A stretch of DNA of 64,000 nt from Terriglobia bacterium (GTDB lineage Bacteria > Acidobacteriota > Terriglobia > Bryobacterales > UBA6623): the NCBI GenBank assembly GCA_009841225.1, contig VXMF01000021.1, forward strand, positions 154,583 through 218,582. Reading direction: 5' to 3'. The notes under the pieces are model-generated. The model was not told the origin of the DNA, did no database searches, and was given only the letters and a program-made list of their open reading frames with translations. Positions 19,690-27,971 of the stretch are shown in pieces (within the stretch, counting starts at the first letter, position 1; the number at the start of each line of letters is the position of its first letter). The position numbers and the translations under genes were made by a program.

Positions 19690-21303
19690 ATGGAGCGAGC
19701 GAACTATCCTTGGCGCGGATTGCCCCCTAGGCCGCCGCGGATCGGCCGAAACGTGTTGCTTTGCATTGACGATGTCCGCGAATTCGACGCCATGCTCAAG
19801 CGTCGGATCGGGTCGTTCCGCGAAAAGCTGGCAGACCTGCTGGCACCGCACCGGCTAACGCTCGACGAAGCCAAGGTTCACAAGGTGCTGATCCCGATGG
19901 TGGGCGTGTACACGCCCGGCTGGCAGGCGTTGCCAGCAGTGTCGTGGGCATTCGTCGAATTACGGACCAAGCAGGGTCTCGCAGGCACGGGAGAGTGGTC
20001 GGTCGACCTCGACAGCGACGCCCGGGATTGTGTCGCGAGACTGCAAGGGCAGCCCGGCCGAAACCTGCTGGACGCGGAACTCGAGGAACCCCTGTTCATG
20101 GCTTGGTGGGATCTGGTCGGGCAGGTGCTGGGCAAGCCCCTGCACCAGCTTTGGGCCGAGCTGTTCGAGGCCGATTTCACGCCGTCGGATCGAGTTCCCA
20201 TGGCAGCCTACACCTGGCAGCGGTTCGCCGACCGGGAGGGCAACGACGCGATCACATACGAGACATGGCCGGACTTCGCAGCCGAGCGGGCTCGCGAGGG
20301 ATTCCCGGCGGTCAAGGTCTCGATGACCGCCTACCAGCCCGAGGATCACATCGAGCTGATCCACAGGATTCGCGATGCCGTCGGCCCAGACACCGCGATT
20401 CGCATCGATGCTCACGGCACCTGGAACTATCAAGAGGCCCGGCGTATTCTGCATGCCGTCGAGGACTGCCATCTGGAGTACGCAGAGCAGCCCGTGCACT
20501 CGTTGCTGCCCCAGCGCTTCTACCCACGGTCGGAGCGCCCGCCGCAGCGCGACACGTCCAAGGGCAGCTATCAGTCCGAGTACTATTACCGGCGGATGAC
20601 GGCCCTGCGCAGCGAATTGCGCACGCCGTTGTCGTGCCACTGGTGGCCCCCGATCATCCACCCGCCTGGCGCCGGCCCGATGTCCAACCGATGGGAGCCC
20701 GATTGGTACATGCTTGAGCGCTACGAAGGGGCGGACGTTTCCGTGCCCGACATCAACCTCGGGCCCTGGGGGCTGTGGCGCTTCGCGCAGCTGGCCAAGT
20801 TCATGGGACTGCATATCGCCCTGCACAGCAATTTCGAGCTCTGCACGCAGCTGGCGTTCCGGGGCGCGATGGCGGCGGCGTTCCTGCAGGAGCCGGAGCG
20901 GGTCGGGATTTACATGGGCCGCACGCCGCGCACCTGCCATCCGATCGATAACGAGACGATTCACGTCAGCGACGATGTGATCGCGGGCGGACAGTTTGAC
21001 TGGAGCGGCGGACACCTAGGGCTGTCCCCACGCCCCGGGCATGGGCTGTGCTTGGACCCGGAGCGTCTCGAGAAGTACCGCTATAGTGCCGAGGCGGTGG
21101 CCCCGCATCGGGAATACGCCCGCCAGATCTATGCGAACTACTTGCTCGACCGGCCACGCCGGACCACCCTGTCGGGTTGGCCGAAGCGGCAAGCCGCGGA
21201 GAGCTTCGACCGCCACCTGTGGCCTTACGAGGTGGCGAGCATCCTGGGCAGCGAGGACGGGCAGGACGTCGACGTGGAACTGACTGGAGAGCAGTCAGGG
21301 TGA
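19690..21303 (+). CDS. Mandelate racemase/enolase-superfamily dehydratase
   Basis: Predicted sugar-acid dehydratase that turns an aldonate into a 2-keto-3-deoxy acid. From the ATG the 537-residue protein has the capping domain (AKVHKVLIPMVGVYTPGWQALPAVSW) and then the barrel. Likely catalytic and metal residues are Lys209 in PAVKVS, Asp240 in IRIDAHGTWN, Glu266 in EYAEQP, an Asp in the DVSVPDINLGPWG stretch (350-354), and His379 in IALHSNFELC. About 40 residues between the second and third metal ligands (residues 272-312, QRFYPRSERPPQRD...) look like an insertion. The first possible start is a TTG at 19660. It is followed after 8 bases by the SDR gene. The exact sugar acid cannot be assigned by reading. 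Confidence 0.87.
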   Translation: MERANYPWRGLPPRPPRIGRNVLLCIDDVREFDAMLKRRIGSFREKLADLLAPHRLTLDEAKVHKVLIPMVGVYTPGWQALPAVSWAFVELRTKQGLAGTGEWSVDLDSDARDCVARLQGQPGRNLLDAELEEPLFMAWWDLVGQVLGKPLHQLWAELFEADFTPSDRVPMAAYTWQRFADREGNDAITYETWPDFAAERAREGFPAVKVSMTAYQPEDHIELIHRIRDAVGPDTAIRIDAHGTWNYQEARRILHAVEDCHLEYAEQPVHSLLPQRFYPRSERPPQRDTSKGSYQSEYYYRRMTALRSELRTPLSCHWWPPIIHPPGAGPMSNRWEPDWYMLERYEGADVSVPDINLGPWGLWRFAQLAKFMGLHIALHSNFELCTQLAFRGAMAAAFLQEPERVGIYMGRTPRTCHPIDNETIHVSDDVIAGGQFDWSGGHLGLSPRPGHGLCLDPERLEKYRYSAEAVAPHREYARQIYANYLLDRPRRTTLSGWPKRQAAESFDRHLWPYEVASILGSEDGQDVDVELTGEQSG

Positions 21304-21311
21304 GGAGAGAA

Positions 21312-22082
21312 ATGGCGCAACAAGAGCGGAAAGTGGGATTGATCACAGGCGGAGTCGGCGACTTGGGATACGCCTCTGCCGAAAAGATGGTCGCTATGGG
21401 CATGGACGTCGCCCTGCTGGACATCAAGCCGAACGCCCAGCGGGTCGACGCCCTGCGTGACAAAGGCGCCCGCGTGCTGTACGCGCAGGTCGACGTGGCA
21501 GACCGGGGGGCCGTGCAGGCTGCATTGGAATCGGTATGGGCGGAATTCGGGCGCCTGGACGTGTGCATGTGCAACGCAGGCATCTCGATGAACGTGCCGT
21601 TCCTCGAGTACACGGTCGAGGAATGGAACCAGCACATGGATGTCAACCTCAACGGCTACTTCCATGTCACGCAGGAAGTGGCCAAGCGGTGGGTAGCCGA
21701 CGGCCATAAGGGCAAGGTCATCTTCACGGGATCATGGGTGCAGGACGTCCCCTACAAGCTGATCGCCCCGTACTGCGTTTCCAAGGCGGGAGTATGGATG
21801 CTCGCGCGCTGTGCCGCCTTGGAGCTCGCGCCACACGGGATCACCGTGAACGCGATAGCGCCGGGAATCGTCGAGGCCGGGCTGACCGCGCGCGAGCTAA
21901 GGGACTTTCCGGAGTTTCGCGAGGAGTTCATGAGCCTGATCCCGCTGGGCAAGATCCAGCAGGCGTCGGACGTGGCCGACATCGTTGGATTCTTGGTCTC
22001 GGACGCCTCGAACTACGTGACTGGCACGACCATCACCTGCGATGGCGGGTGTGTCGTGGGAGCAGCATCGGCACCGAAATGA
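21312..22082 (+). CDS. Short-chain dehydrogenase/reductase
   Basis: Predicted NAD(P)-dependent sugar or sugar-acid dehydrogenase. The 256-residue protein shows the nucleotide-binding TGGVGDLGYA near residue 13, CNAG in the fourth strand, and the catalytic Ser/Tyr/Lys set in FTGSWVQDVPYKLIAPYCVSKAG. HGITVNAIAPGIV and the C-terminal NYVTGTTITCDGG are typical. A GAGGAGAG ribosome-binding site starts 10 bases before the ATG. Its stop overlaps the start of the aldolase gene by 4 bases (ATGA), so the two are translationally coupled. In this operon it could oxidise the free sugar to a lactone or act on the 2-keto-3-deoxy intermediate. Confidence 0.93.
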   Translation: MAQQERKVGLITGGVGDLGYASAEKMVAMGMDVALLDIKPNAQRVDALRDKGARVLYAQVDVADRGAVQAALESVWAEFGRLDVCMCNAGISMNVPFLEYTVEEWNQHMDVNLNGYFHVTQEVAKRWVADGHKGKVIFTGSWVQDVPYKLIAPYCVSKAGVWMLARCAALELAPHGITVNAIAPGIVEAGLTARELRDFPEFREEFMSLIPLGKIQQASDVADIVGFLVSDASNYVTGTTITCDGGCVVGAASAPK

Positions 22083-23005
22083 AGACCGCCCAGATCACCG
22101 GGATCGTCCCCGTCCTGCCGACACCGTTCGATATAGAGGAGCAACTCGACCTCGGGTCGCTGGAGCGACTCGTTCGATTCTGCGCGAGCTGCGGCTTCAG
22201 CGCCGTCTGCCTGCCGGCATACGCGAGCGAGTTCTACAAGCTAACCGAGCGGGAGCGCGAAGCAGTGGTCGGCACCGCGGTCGACGCCGCGGGCGGAAAC
22301 GTCCAAGTCATCGCGCAGTCGAACCACTATGCGGGCATCCATGCCGCGACGATCGCAAGCGCCAATGCAGAAAGAGGCGCCGACGTCATTTCAGTGGCCG
22401 TGCCGAGAATGTTCGAGATCTCGGAGCAAGACGTGTACAAGTTCGTGGCCGATGTGGCAGGCGCGACATCCCTTCCGGTACTAGTGCAGGACTTCAACCC
22501 GGGTGGTCCGACCATGTCGCCTGAGACGGCCAAGCGCCTGCACTCGGACTTCCCGAATTTCTGCTACCTCAAGCTCGAACAGCCATTGATGGCGCCCAAA
22601 GTGGCCGAAATCCTAGAGGCGACGAACGGTGGCGTGCAAGTGCTCGAAGGCTGGGGAGGCATGTACCTGCTAGAGGGCATCGATGCTGGAATCTGCGGAG
22701 CCATGCCGGCGCTGGGTGTCGCCGACATACTCCAGGAGGTCTACGACCTCGCGGTCGGCGGTAACCGTGACAGCGCCATGGATCGGTTCGAAACGGTGCT
22801 ACCCTACCTGGCCTACAGCCTGCAGAACATGGAGCTGCTGCTGCAGATCGAGAAGAGACTCCTCGTGCGTCGCGGGCTCATCGAGTGCGACACCGTCCGG
22901 CAGACCACATTGACACTCGATCCCTACACGGACCGATACGCGGACTATCTCATCGACCGCGTGATGTCTTTGTTCGGGAACGGCAACGCCGCAAACGAAT
23001 CGTGA
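22079..23005 (+). CDS. DHDPS/NAL-family aldolase
   Basis: Class I lyase of the dihydrodipicolinate synthase/N-acetylneuraminate lyase family, probably splitting a 2-keto-3-deoxy sugar acid into pyruvate and an aldehyde. The 308-residue barrel opens with GIVPVLPTPFD. The Schiff-base lysine is Lys165 in CYLKLEQPL. At the place of the usual catalytic tyrosine the sequence is VLVQDFNPGG, with phenylalanine (residue 139), a deviation from true DHDPS. The start overlaps the SDR stop and the stop overlaps the next gene's GTG, indicating one tightly packed operon. The activity is inferred from family and context. Confidence 0.88.
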   Translation: MKTAQITGIVPVLPTPFDIEEQLDLGSLERLVRFCASCGFSAVCLPAYASEFYKLTEREREAVVGTAVDAAGGNVQVIAQSNHYAGIHAATIASANAERGADVISVAVPRMFEISEQDVYKFVADVAGATSLPVLVQDFNPGGPTMSPETAKRLHSDFPNFCYLKLEQPLMAPKVAEILEATNGGVQVLEGWGGMYLLEGIDAGICGAMPALGVADILQEVYDLAVGGNRDSAMDRFETVLPYLAYSLQNMELLLQIEKRLLVRRGLIECDTVRQTTLTLDPYTDRYADYLIDRVMSLFGNGNAANES

Positions 23006-24780
23006 GACAGATCCTAGCCGCCATAACGCTCTGGATCACGGCGTCCGGATGCTATGCACAGCAGGACTGCAAGGCGGTACCCGAGCCGGCATTCGACGGT
23101 GTCATCGGTCGCACGGCCGAAGCTTCCACACCCTCCTTACTGCAGCCAGTGCGACCGCCCGCCGACAGTCCGAACGTCGTGTACATCGTTCTCGACGACA
23201 CCGGTTTCGGAGACTTGGGCTGCTACGGCTCGTCGGTCTCGACACCCAACATCGATTCGCTAGCCAAGGCGGGCCTGTTATTTAACAACTTCCAGTCGAA
23301 GGCGGTGTGTTCTCCGACGAGGGCCTCGCTGCTGACAGGACGCAACGCCCATTCGGTCGGGATGAAGGAACTCCCGGGCGGTGACCAAGGATACCCACAT
23401 ACGCGCGGGCGCGTGCCTGCATCGGCAGCGAACATCGCACAGATCCTGGGCCGTTACGGCTACAGCACGTTCGCTGCCGGGAAGTGGCACTTGGTACCCC
23501 GGGAAGACATGACGCCGGCAGGCGACCGCACGCACTGGCCGCTGCAAAAGGGATTCGACCGTTTCCATGGGTTCCTCTCCGGCTGGACCGACCAGTATCG
23601 GCCCGACCTTGTGGTGGACAACCACGCGGTTCCGGCGCCCGAGCGGACGGCCTACCATTTCTCGGAGGACATCGTGGATCAGGCGATCGCGATGCTGTCG
23701 GGAAAGCTCGAAGCGGACAGCGAGAAACCCTTCTTCCTGTACCTCGCGTTCGGGGCCACGCACGCGCCGATCCAAGTACCCAAGCGCTACATCAAGCGGT
23801 ACGAAGGCGCGTTCGACGACGGGTGGGACGCGGTCAGGGAGAGGCGCTTTCGCCGGCAGTTGGAACTCGGCATCATTCCGTCGGGAGCCAGGCTTCCACC
23901 GCGCAATCCGGGCGACCCGGCTTGGAGCGACCTTAGCGAGACCGAGCGTAGAGTCTACGCACGGTTCATGGAAGCCTACGCCGGGTTCACCGAGCACACG
24001 GACGAGCAGATCGGCCGGCTGATCTCGTTCCTGAGGGAGAGCGGCCAGTTCGACAACACTGTGATCGTGCTGATCTCGGACAATGGCGGCGCACCGGAAG
24101 CTGGCACAAAAGGGAACTTCGCGCGTTCGTACGGGGATCCCACGACAGTGGAAGAGATGCACGAACGGCTGGACGAACTGGGCGGACCGGGCACGCAGCC
24201 GCTCTATCCCCGGCCTTGGGCAATGGCCTCAAGCGCGCCGTTCAAGTACTACAAGCTGTGGCCGTTCAATGGCGGAGTGCGCACGCCGATGATCGTCTCG
24301 TGGCCCGATAGAATTCGCACGCCAGGATTGCGCGAGCAGTTCATCGACGTCATCGACATCACTCCAACCGTGCTCGACTACCTCGGAATCGAGGCACCGG
24401 AAGCCTTCGATGGTGTCTGCCAGATGCCCATGCACGGGGAAAGCATGAGGGCGGCATTCGAGGATCCGGCGGCTCCCGCTCCACGCGACACGCAGTTCTT
24501 CGAGCTGTGGGGCAGCCGAGGAATCTACCACAAAGGCTGGAAGGCGGTGGCGTTCCACACCCCGGGGACTGATTTCGAGTCCGACCACTGGGAACTCTAC
24601 AACGTTGAGGCGGACTTCACGGAAACCGCCGACCTAGCCGACCAGCATCCCGAGAAGCTCCAGGAACTGCAGAAGTTGTGGTGGACCGAGGCAGAAAAGT
24701 ACGGCGCACTCCCCCAGCTCGAAGCCATACCCATGCGGCAACGCACCTATAACCAGATCCTCTCCGATCCGGCGCCGTAG
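23002..24780 (+). CDS. Sulfatase (arylsulfatase-like, formylglycine), exported
   Basis: Second sulfate-ester hydrolase of the locus. The GTG at 23002 overlaps the aldolase stop (GTGA) and gives a good signal peptide, RQILAAITLWITASGCYAQQ; an open frame extends further upstream but would lack a signal. The 592-residue protein has the metal site NVVYIVLDDTGFGDLGCYG and the formylglycine motif CSPTRASLLTGRN with its cysteine near residue 104. Also present are AAGKWHL and IVLISDNGGAPEAGTKGN. Cleavage after YA or lipidation at the preceding cysteine are both possible. Together with the first sulfatase it points to a multiply sulfated substrate. Confidence 0.92.
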   Translation: MRQILAAITLWITASGCYAQQDCKAVPEPAFDGVIGRTAEASTPSLLQPVRPPADSPNVVYIVLDDTGFGDLGCYGSSVSTPNIDSLAKAGLLFNNFQSKAVCSPTRASLLTGRNAHSVGMKELPGGDQGYPHTRGRVPASAANIAQILGRYGYSTFAAGKWHLVPREDMTPAGDRTHWPLQKGFDRFHGFLSGWTDQYRPDLVVDNHAVPAPERTAYHFSEDIVDQAIAMLSGKLEADSEKPFFLYLAFGATHAPIQVPKRYIKRYEGAFDDGWDAVRERRFRRQLELGIIPSGARLPPRNPGDPAWSDLSETERRVYARFMEAYAGFTEHTDEQIGRLISFLRESGQFDNTVIVLISDNGGAPEAGTKGNFARSYGDPTTVEEMHERLDELGGPGTQPLYPRPWAMASSAPFKYYKLWPFNGGVRTPMIVSWPDRIRTPGLREQFIDVIDITPTVLDYLGIEAPEAFDGVCQMPMHGESMRAAFEDPAAPAPRDTQFFELWGSRGIYHKGWKAVAFHTPGTDFESDHWELYNVEADFTETADLADQHPEKLQELQKLWWTEAEKYGALPQLEAIPMRQRTYNQILSDPAP

Positions 24781-24782
24781 GA

Positions 24783-25652
24783 ATGTCAATGACACTCGCC
24801 TCGCCTGAAATCGTCCGATTCGTGTGCGCTGGCCTGGACCATCCCGAGGGCCTGTGCTTTGCGGCCGACGGCTCGCTGGTGTGCGGTAGCGAGGCAGGAG
24901 CAATCTACCGCATTGATCCGAAGACCGGTTCGTTCGAGACCACGGCGCAGACCGCAGGGTTTGTCCTCGGACTGTGCTCTGACGGAGCTGGTGCGGTCTA
25001 CGCCTGTGACGCCGGTCGCAACGAGGTCTTGCGGATCGAACCGAACGGCTGCGTCGAAGCGATTTCGACCGGTCGCCTCGACAATCCGAACGACTGTGCG
25101 TTCGACGCGGCGGGCAATCTGTTCTTCACCGAGTCGGGCACATACCATCCCACTCGACACAGCGGCCGGCTATTCGCCATCACTCCCGAAGGCGAGACGC
25201 TCTGCGCACACCCCGGGCCCTTCCGATTTGCCAACGGAGTTTTCATCGACCACAGGAACGCGCTGCTTTACATGGTCGAGAGCACTGCCCCCAGCATCCT
25301 CGCGTTTCGAATCGACGGCCCGCAAGTGGCGAGCATCGAACCGGTGCGCCAGATTCCCTTGCAGCCCGGCACCGTACCCGACGGAGTCGCCCTCGACACC
25401 GAAGGCAACATCTACGTCGCCTTCTACTCCCCTGACCAAATCGGCGTGATCCGAACGGACGACCGATTCGAAGTGCTATATCGAGACCAGTTGGCAGAAT
25501 GGATGAACCGACCAACCAACATCGCGCTGCGCACAGACGAGATCTACTTCGCCAACCTCGGGGGCTGGCACATCGGTGCCGTAGAGCATCGGCTCGAGCC
25601 GATGCTTCCCTTCCTGCCTAACCAAGGGCCACGTCGCGAAAGCGCCTTGTAG
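24783..25652 (+). CDS. SMP-30/gluconolactonase-family protein
   Basis: Predicted sugar lactonase of the six-bladed propeller SMP-30/LRE family, which opens an aldonolactone to the aldonate. The 289-residue protein starts 2 bases after the sulfatase stop; a second ATG two codons later is equally possible. Typical repeats are HPEGLCFAADGSLVCGSEAGAIYRID, DNPNDCAFDAAGNLFFTES and VPDGVALDTEGNIYVAFY, supplying the expected Glu and Asn/Asp metal ligands. NLGGWHIGAVE is the family C-terminal motif. No signal peptide is seen, so it acts in the cytoplasm. It closes the sugar operon. Its last codons lie inside a direct repeat that recurs 914 bases downstream. Confidence 0.88.
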   Translation: MSMTLASPEIVRFVCAGLDHPEGLCFAADGSLVCGSEAGAIYRIDPKTGSFETTAQTAGFVLGLCSDGAGAVYACDAGRNEVLRIEPNGCVEAISTGRLDNPNDCAFDAAGNLFFTESGTYHPTRHSGRLFAITPEGETLCAHPGPFRFANGVFIDHRNALLYMVESTAPSILAFRIDGPQVASIEPVRQIPLQPGTVPDGVALDTEGNIYVAFYSPDQIGVIRTDDRFEVLYRDQLAEWMNRPTNIALRTDEIYFANLGGWHIGAVEHRLEPMLPFLPNQGPRRESAL

Positions 25653-25680
25653 CAGATCACACCAGCAGTTTCTCGGCCAC
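25633..25680. repeat. Direct repeat, copy 1
   Basis: A 48-base segment covering the end of the SMP-30 gene and the start of a DUF1501-like gene end recurs at 26547-26594 with 45 of 48 positions identical. Weaker similarity extends outward on both sides. The two copies bracket the ribbon-helix-helix/MazF pair. Confidence 0.85.
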
Positions 25681-25735
25681 TACCCAACCGGCGTCCGTCG
25701 GGCGGACGTAACGCCCCGGGAGCAGTAGGCCCAGT
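25656..25735 (-). pseudogene. Remnant of a DUF1501 gene 3' end
   Basis: On the minus strand this stretch reads LLPGRYVRPTDAGWVVAEKLLV and then a stop. This aligns with the last residues of the intact DUF1501 protein 900 bases downstream (FQGRDFRLTDVSGEVVEKLLA, stop). Nothing further upstream in frame resembles the family, so only the last 25 or so codons survive. It forms half of a duplicated convergent gene-end junction. Confidence 0.6.
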
Positions 25736-25855
25736 TGACGCGGTTTGGATACTCCCCAGAAGCACGTTGCTACAGCAGCACCAGGTGGCTGAGAAACGTG
25801 TGGAACGTGAGGATTGATGCCCTCATGATTATCTACAAGTCAACAACAGAGTCTG

Positions 25856-26107
25856 ATGTGGAGTATATTGCATATTGTGAAGACAGTCCAAGTAGTTCTC
25901 GAAGCCGACCTTCTTGTACAAGCTGACGAAGCCGCTAGCCGAGCTGGCACGAACCGCTCAGCTCTGATCCGCGACGCTCTGCGCGAGCACCTGAGGCGTC
26001 TGACGATTCTTAGACTCGAGGAGCAACATCGACTGGGGTACGAACGCTTCCCGGACGTGGAAGACGACCTGAAGGGATGGGAGGCCGCGGCAGCATGGGA
26101 CGAATAG
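25856..26107 (+). CDS. Ribbon-helix-helix antitoxin (CopG/MazE-like)
   Basis: Predicted antitoxin for the MazF-like toxin that overlaps its end by 13 bases. The 83-residue frame contains a ribbon-helix-helix domain (VKTVQVVLEADLLVQADEAASRAGTNRSALIRDALREHLRR), followed by an acidic tail (FPDVEDDLKGWEAAAAWDE) suited to toxin binding. The ATG at 25856 is the first start; the GTG at 25877 begins exactly at the conserved domain and may be the true one. The upstream 150 bases are AT-rich compared with the neighbours. Confidence 0.82.
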   Translation: MWSILHIVKTVQVVLEADLLVQADEAASRAGTNRSALIRDALREHLRRLTILRLEEQHRLGYERFPDVEDDLKGWEAAAAWDE

Positions 26108-26418
26108 AGCGGGGCGAGATCCGGCTTTGTAGGATCTCTGGCGACAAACGGCGCCCAGTCGTCGTGCTGACGCGCTCTTCGGCGATTCCCTACCTGACAA
26201 GGGTCACAGTTGCGCCAATCACCAGCACGATCCGGTCAATACCTACCGAGGTTGTGCTAGGCATCGATGACGGCCTCAAGCGTAGGAGTGCTGTCAATCT
26301 AGATAATTCCGTGACGGTGGAGAGGAAATGTCTTGAAACCCGGGTAGGCCAATTGAGTGCCGCGCGGTTGGGGGAAGTCTGCAGCGCGATCAAGTTTGCT
26401 CTGGGCTGCGAATCGTAG
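26095..26418 (+). CDS. mazF: MazF/PemK-type endoribonuclease toxin
   Basis: Predicted sequence-specific mRNA-cutting toxin. The 107-residue protein has the MazF order: MGRIERGEIRLCRI at the start, RRPVVVLTRSSAIPYLTRVTVAPITSTIR with the conserved arginine and threonine/serine region, and VNLDNSVTVERKCL. The end helix is ARLGEVCSAIKFALGC. The ATG at 26095 lies inside the antitoxin gene, giving a 13-base overlap. The frame is open further upstream, but family similarity begins here. The pair is bracketed by duplicated gene ends. Confidence 0.9.
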   Translation: MGRIERGEIRLCRISGDKRRPVVVLTRSSAIPYLTRVTVAPITSTIRSIPTEVVLGIDDGLKRRSAVNLDNSVTVERKCLETRVGQLSAARLGEVCSAIKFALGCES

Positions 26419-26486
26419 CTCCTGTCGGGGCGTGGTCACAGCGATGCTGAGGCTGGACAGATCCAAACTGCAATGCCCAGTCTCAA

Positions 26487-26570
26487 CATCGGCTTGCATG
26501 CTGCAGCCAGATCGGTGGTTCCCCTCCCGCCGAACCTAGGTGCCGTGTCGCGAAAGCGCCTTGTAGCAGC
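26487..26570 (+). pseudogene. Remnant of an SMP-30 gene 3' end
   Basis: The plus strand here reads NIGLHAAARSVVPLPPNLGAVSRK, which lines up with HIGAVEHRLEPMLPFLPNQGPRR at the end of the intact SMP-30 gene, with small gaps that shift the frame at the end. At DNA level the last 24 bases before the shared stop are nearly identical to the intact gene. With the following DUF1501 gene it repeats the junction seen at 25.65 kb. Confidence 0.5.
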
Positions 26571-26594
26571 TCACGCCAGCAGTTTCTCGACCAC
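26547..26594. repeat. Direct repeat, copy 2
   Basis: Partner of the repeat at 25633-25680, in the same orientation, 3 mismatches in 48. The second half is the true 3' end of the DUF1501 gene; the first half is a decayed SMP-30 end. Confidence 0.85.
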
Positions 26595-27971
26595 CTCTCC
26601 GCTCACGTCTGTCAGCCGGAAGTCGCGACCTTGGAAACGGTAGGTCAACTTAGTGTGGTCGAAGCCAAGCAGGTGCAGCACGGTCGCGTGCAGGTCGTGG
26701 ACGTGAACCCTGTCCTCGACTGTGCGGAAGCCTAGTTCGTCAGTCCGCCCCAACGTAATTCCGGGCCGGATTCCGGCTCCCGCCAGCCACGTTGTAAAGG
26801 CACCGGGATGGTGGTCGCGCCCGTCGCCAATTCCGTTGGTGTCCTGGGTCATGGGCGTCCGTCCGAACTCCCCGCCCCACAGCACCAAGGTCTCATCCAG
26901 CAGTCCCCGCCGCTTGAGATCCTTGATCAGCGCCGCCGAGCCCTGGTCGATGTCTTTGGCCACCTGTTTGATTCCCTTGGTCAGGTTGGCATGGTGGTCC
27001 CAAGCCTCGTGGTAGAGCTGCACGAATCGCACCCCCCGCTCCACGAGCCGCCGCGCCAGCAGGCAGTTGTTGGCGAACGAGGCCTTGCCCGGCTCGGCCC
27101 CGTACAGGTCCAGCGTCTCCGGGGTTTCGTTGCTGATGTCCATCAGCGCTGGAGCGGAGCTTTGCATGCGAAACGCGAGCTCGAACGACCGAATGCGGGT
27201 CTGGATCTCCGGATCCCCCATTCGTTCGAGCTGGATGCGGTTCATTCCGTTGATCGCATCGAGGGTGTCGCGTTGGACGCGGTCGGTGATTCCCCGCGGG
27301 TTGGAAAGAAACAAGACGGGTTCGCCGCCGGAGCGGAATGGCACGCCTTGGTGCACGGTGGGCAGAAAGCCCGCGCCCCACAGCGCAGTGCCTGCGCTCG
27401 GCCCGGAGTCCGATGAGTTCAGAACGATGAAGCCCGGCAAGTCCTCCGACTGGCTGCCAAGCCCGTAGGTCACCCAAGCTCCCATGCTGGGCCTGCCAAA
27501 CTGCTGGGCACCGGTGCTCATGAGAAGCTGCGCTGGTGCGTGATTGAACGCGTCTGTGACCGTGGAACGGACAAAGGCGACGTCATCGACCACGGTCGCC
27601 AGATGCGGCAGGAGCTCGGATATCTCGAACCCGCTCTGCCCGGCCCGCCGAAACTTGTATTTCGGGCCTAGCAGTTTGGAATTCGGATCAATGAACGCCG
27701 CCCGGTAGCCCTCGAGCAAATCCGGCGGCGGGAGCGTGCCGTCGAACTTTGCCAGCTCTGGCTTGTAGTCGAAGAGCTCCAGATGGCTCGGACCGCCAGC
27801 TTGGAAGAGAAAGATGACATTCTTGGCCTTGGGCGCGAAGTGCGGCAGACGGGTCGCCGCGCCCGCGTCGCCGCGCAGCAAGTGTGCCAGCGCCGCTGTG
27901 CCCAGCCCGAATCCGCAACGCTCGAGAAACCAGCGGCGGGCAATCGGGTTCGCTGTGTCAGGTGCAGTCAT
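26571..27971 (-). CDS. DUF1501 (sulfatase-fold) exported protein
   Basis: Member of the DUF1501 family, which is alkaline-phosphatase/sulfatase-like in fold but without a known reaction. The 466-residue protein has a Tat-type start (IARRWFLERCGFGLGTAALAHLL). FAPKAKNVIFLFQAGGPSHLELFDYKP is the hallmark block, and GGEFGRTP and HDLHATVLHLLGFD complete the family pattern. The ATG at 27971 overlaps the stop of the DUF1553 gene by 4 bases, so translation is coupled and the products probably act together. This pairing is a fixed feature of the families. Confidence 0.92.
   Translation of the reverse strand: MTAPDTANPIARRWFLERCGFGLGTAALAHLLRGDAGAATRLPHFAPKAKNVIFLFQAGGPSHLELFDYKPELAKFDGTLPPPDLLEGYRAAFIDPNSKLLGPKYKFRRAGQSGFEISELLPHLATVVDDVAFVRSTVTDAFNHAPAQLLMSTGAQQFGRPSMGAWVTYGLGSQSEDLPGFIVLNSSDSGPSAGTALWGAGFLPTVHQGVPFRSGGEPVLFLSNPRGITDRVQRDTLDAINGMNRIQLERMGDPEIQTRIRSFELAFRMQSSAPALMDISNETPETLDLYGAEPGKASFANNCLLARRLVERGVRFVQLYHEAWDHHANLTKGIKQVAKDIDQGSAALIKDLKRRGLLDETLVLWGGEFGRTPMTQDTNGIGDGRDHHPGAFTTWLAGAGIRPGITLGRTDELGFRTVEDRVHVHDLHATVLHLLGFDHTKLTYRFQGRDFRLTDVSGEVVEKLLA

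Noticed and set aside
25766-25774. GTTGCTACA before the RHH-MazF pair, equal to part of the vapB operator
   Set aside because: Only a half-site without the inverted partner; a 9-base match in this length can occur by chance.
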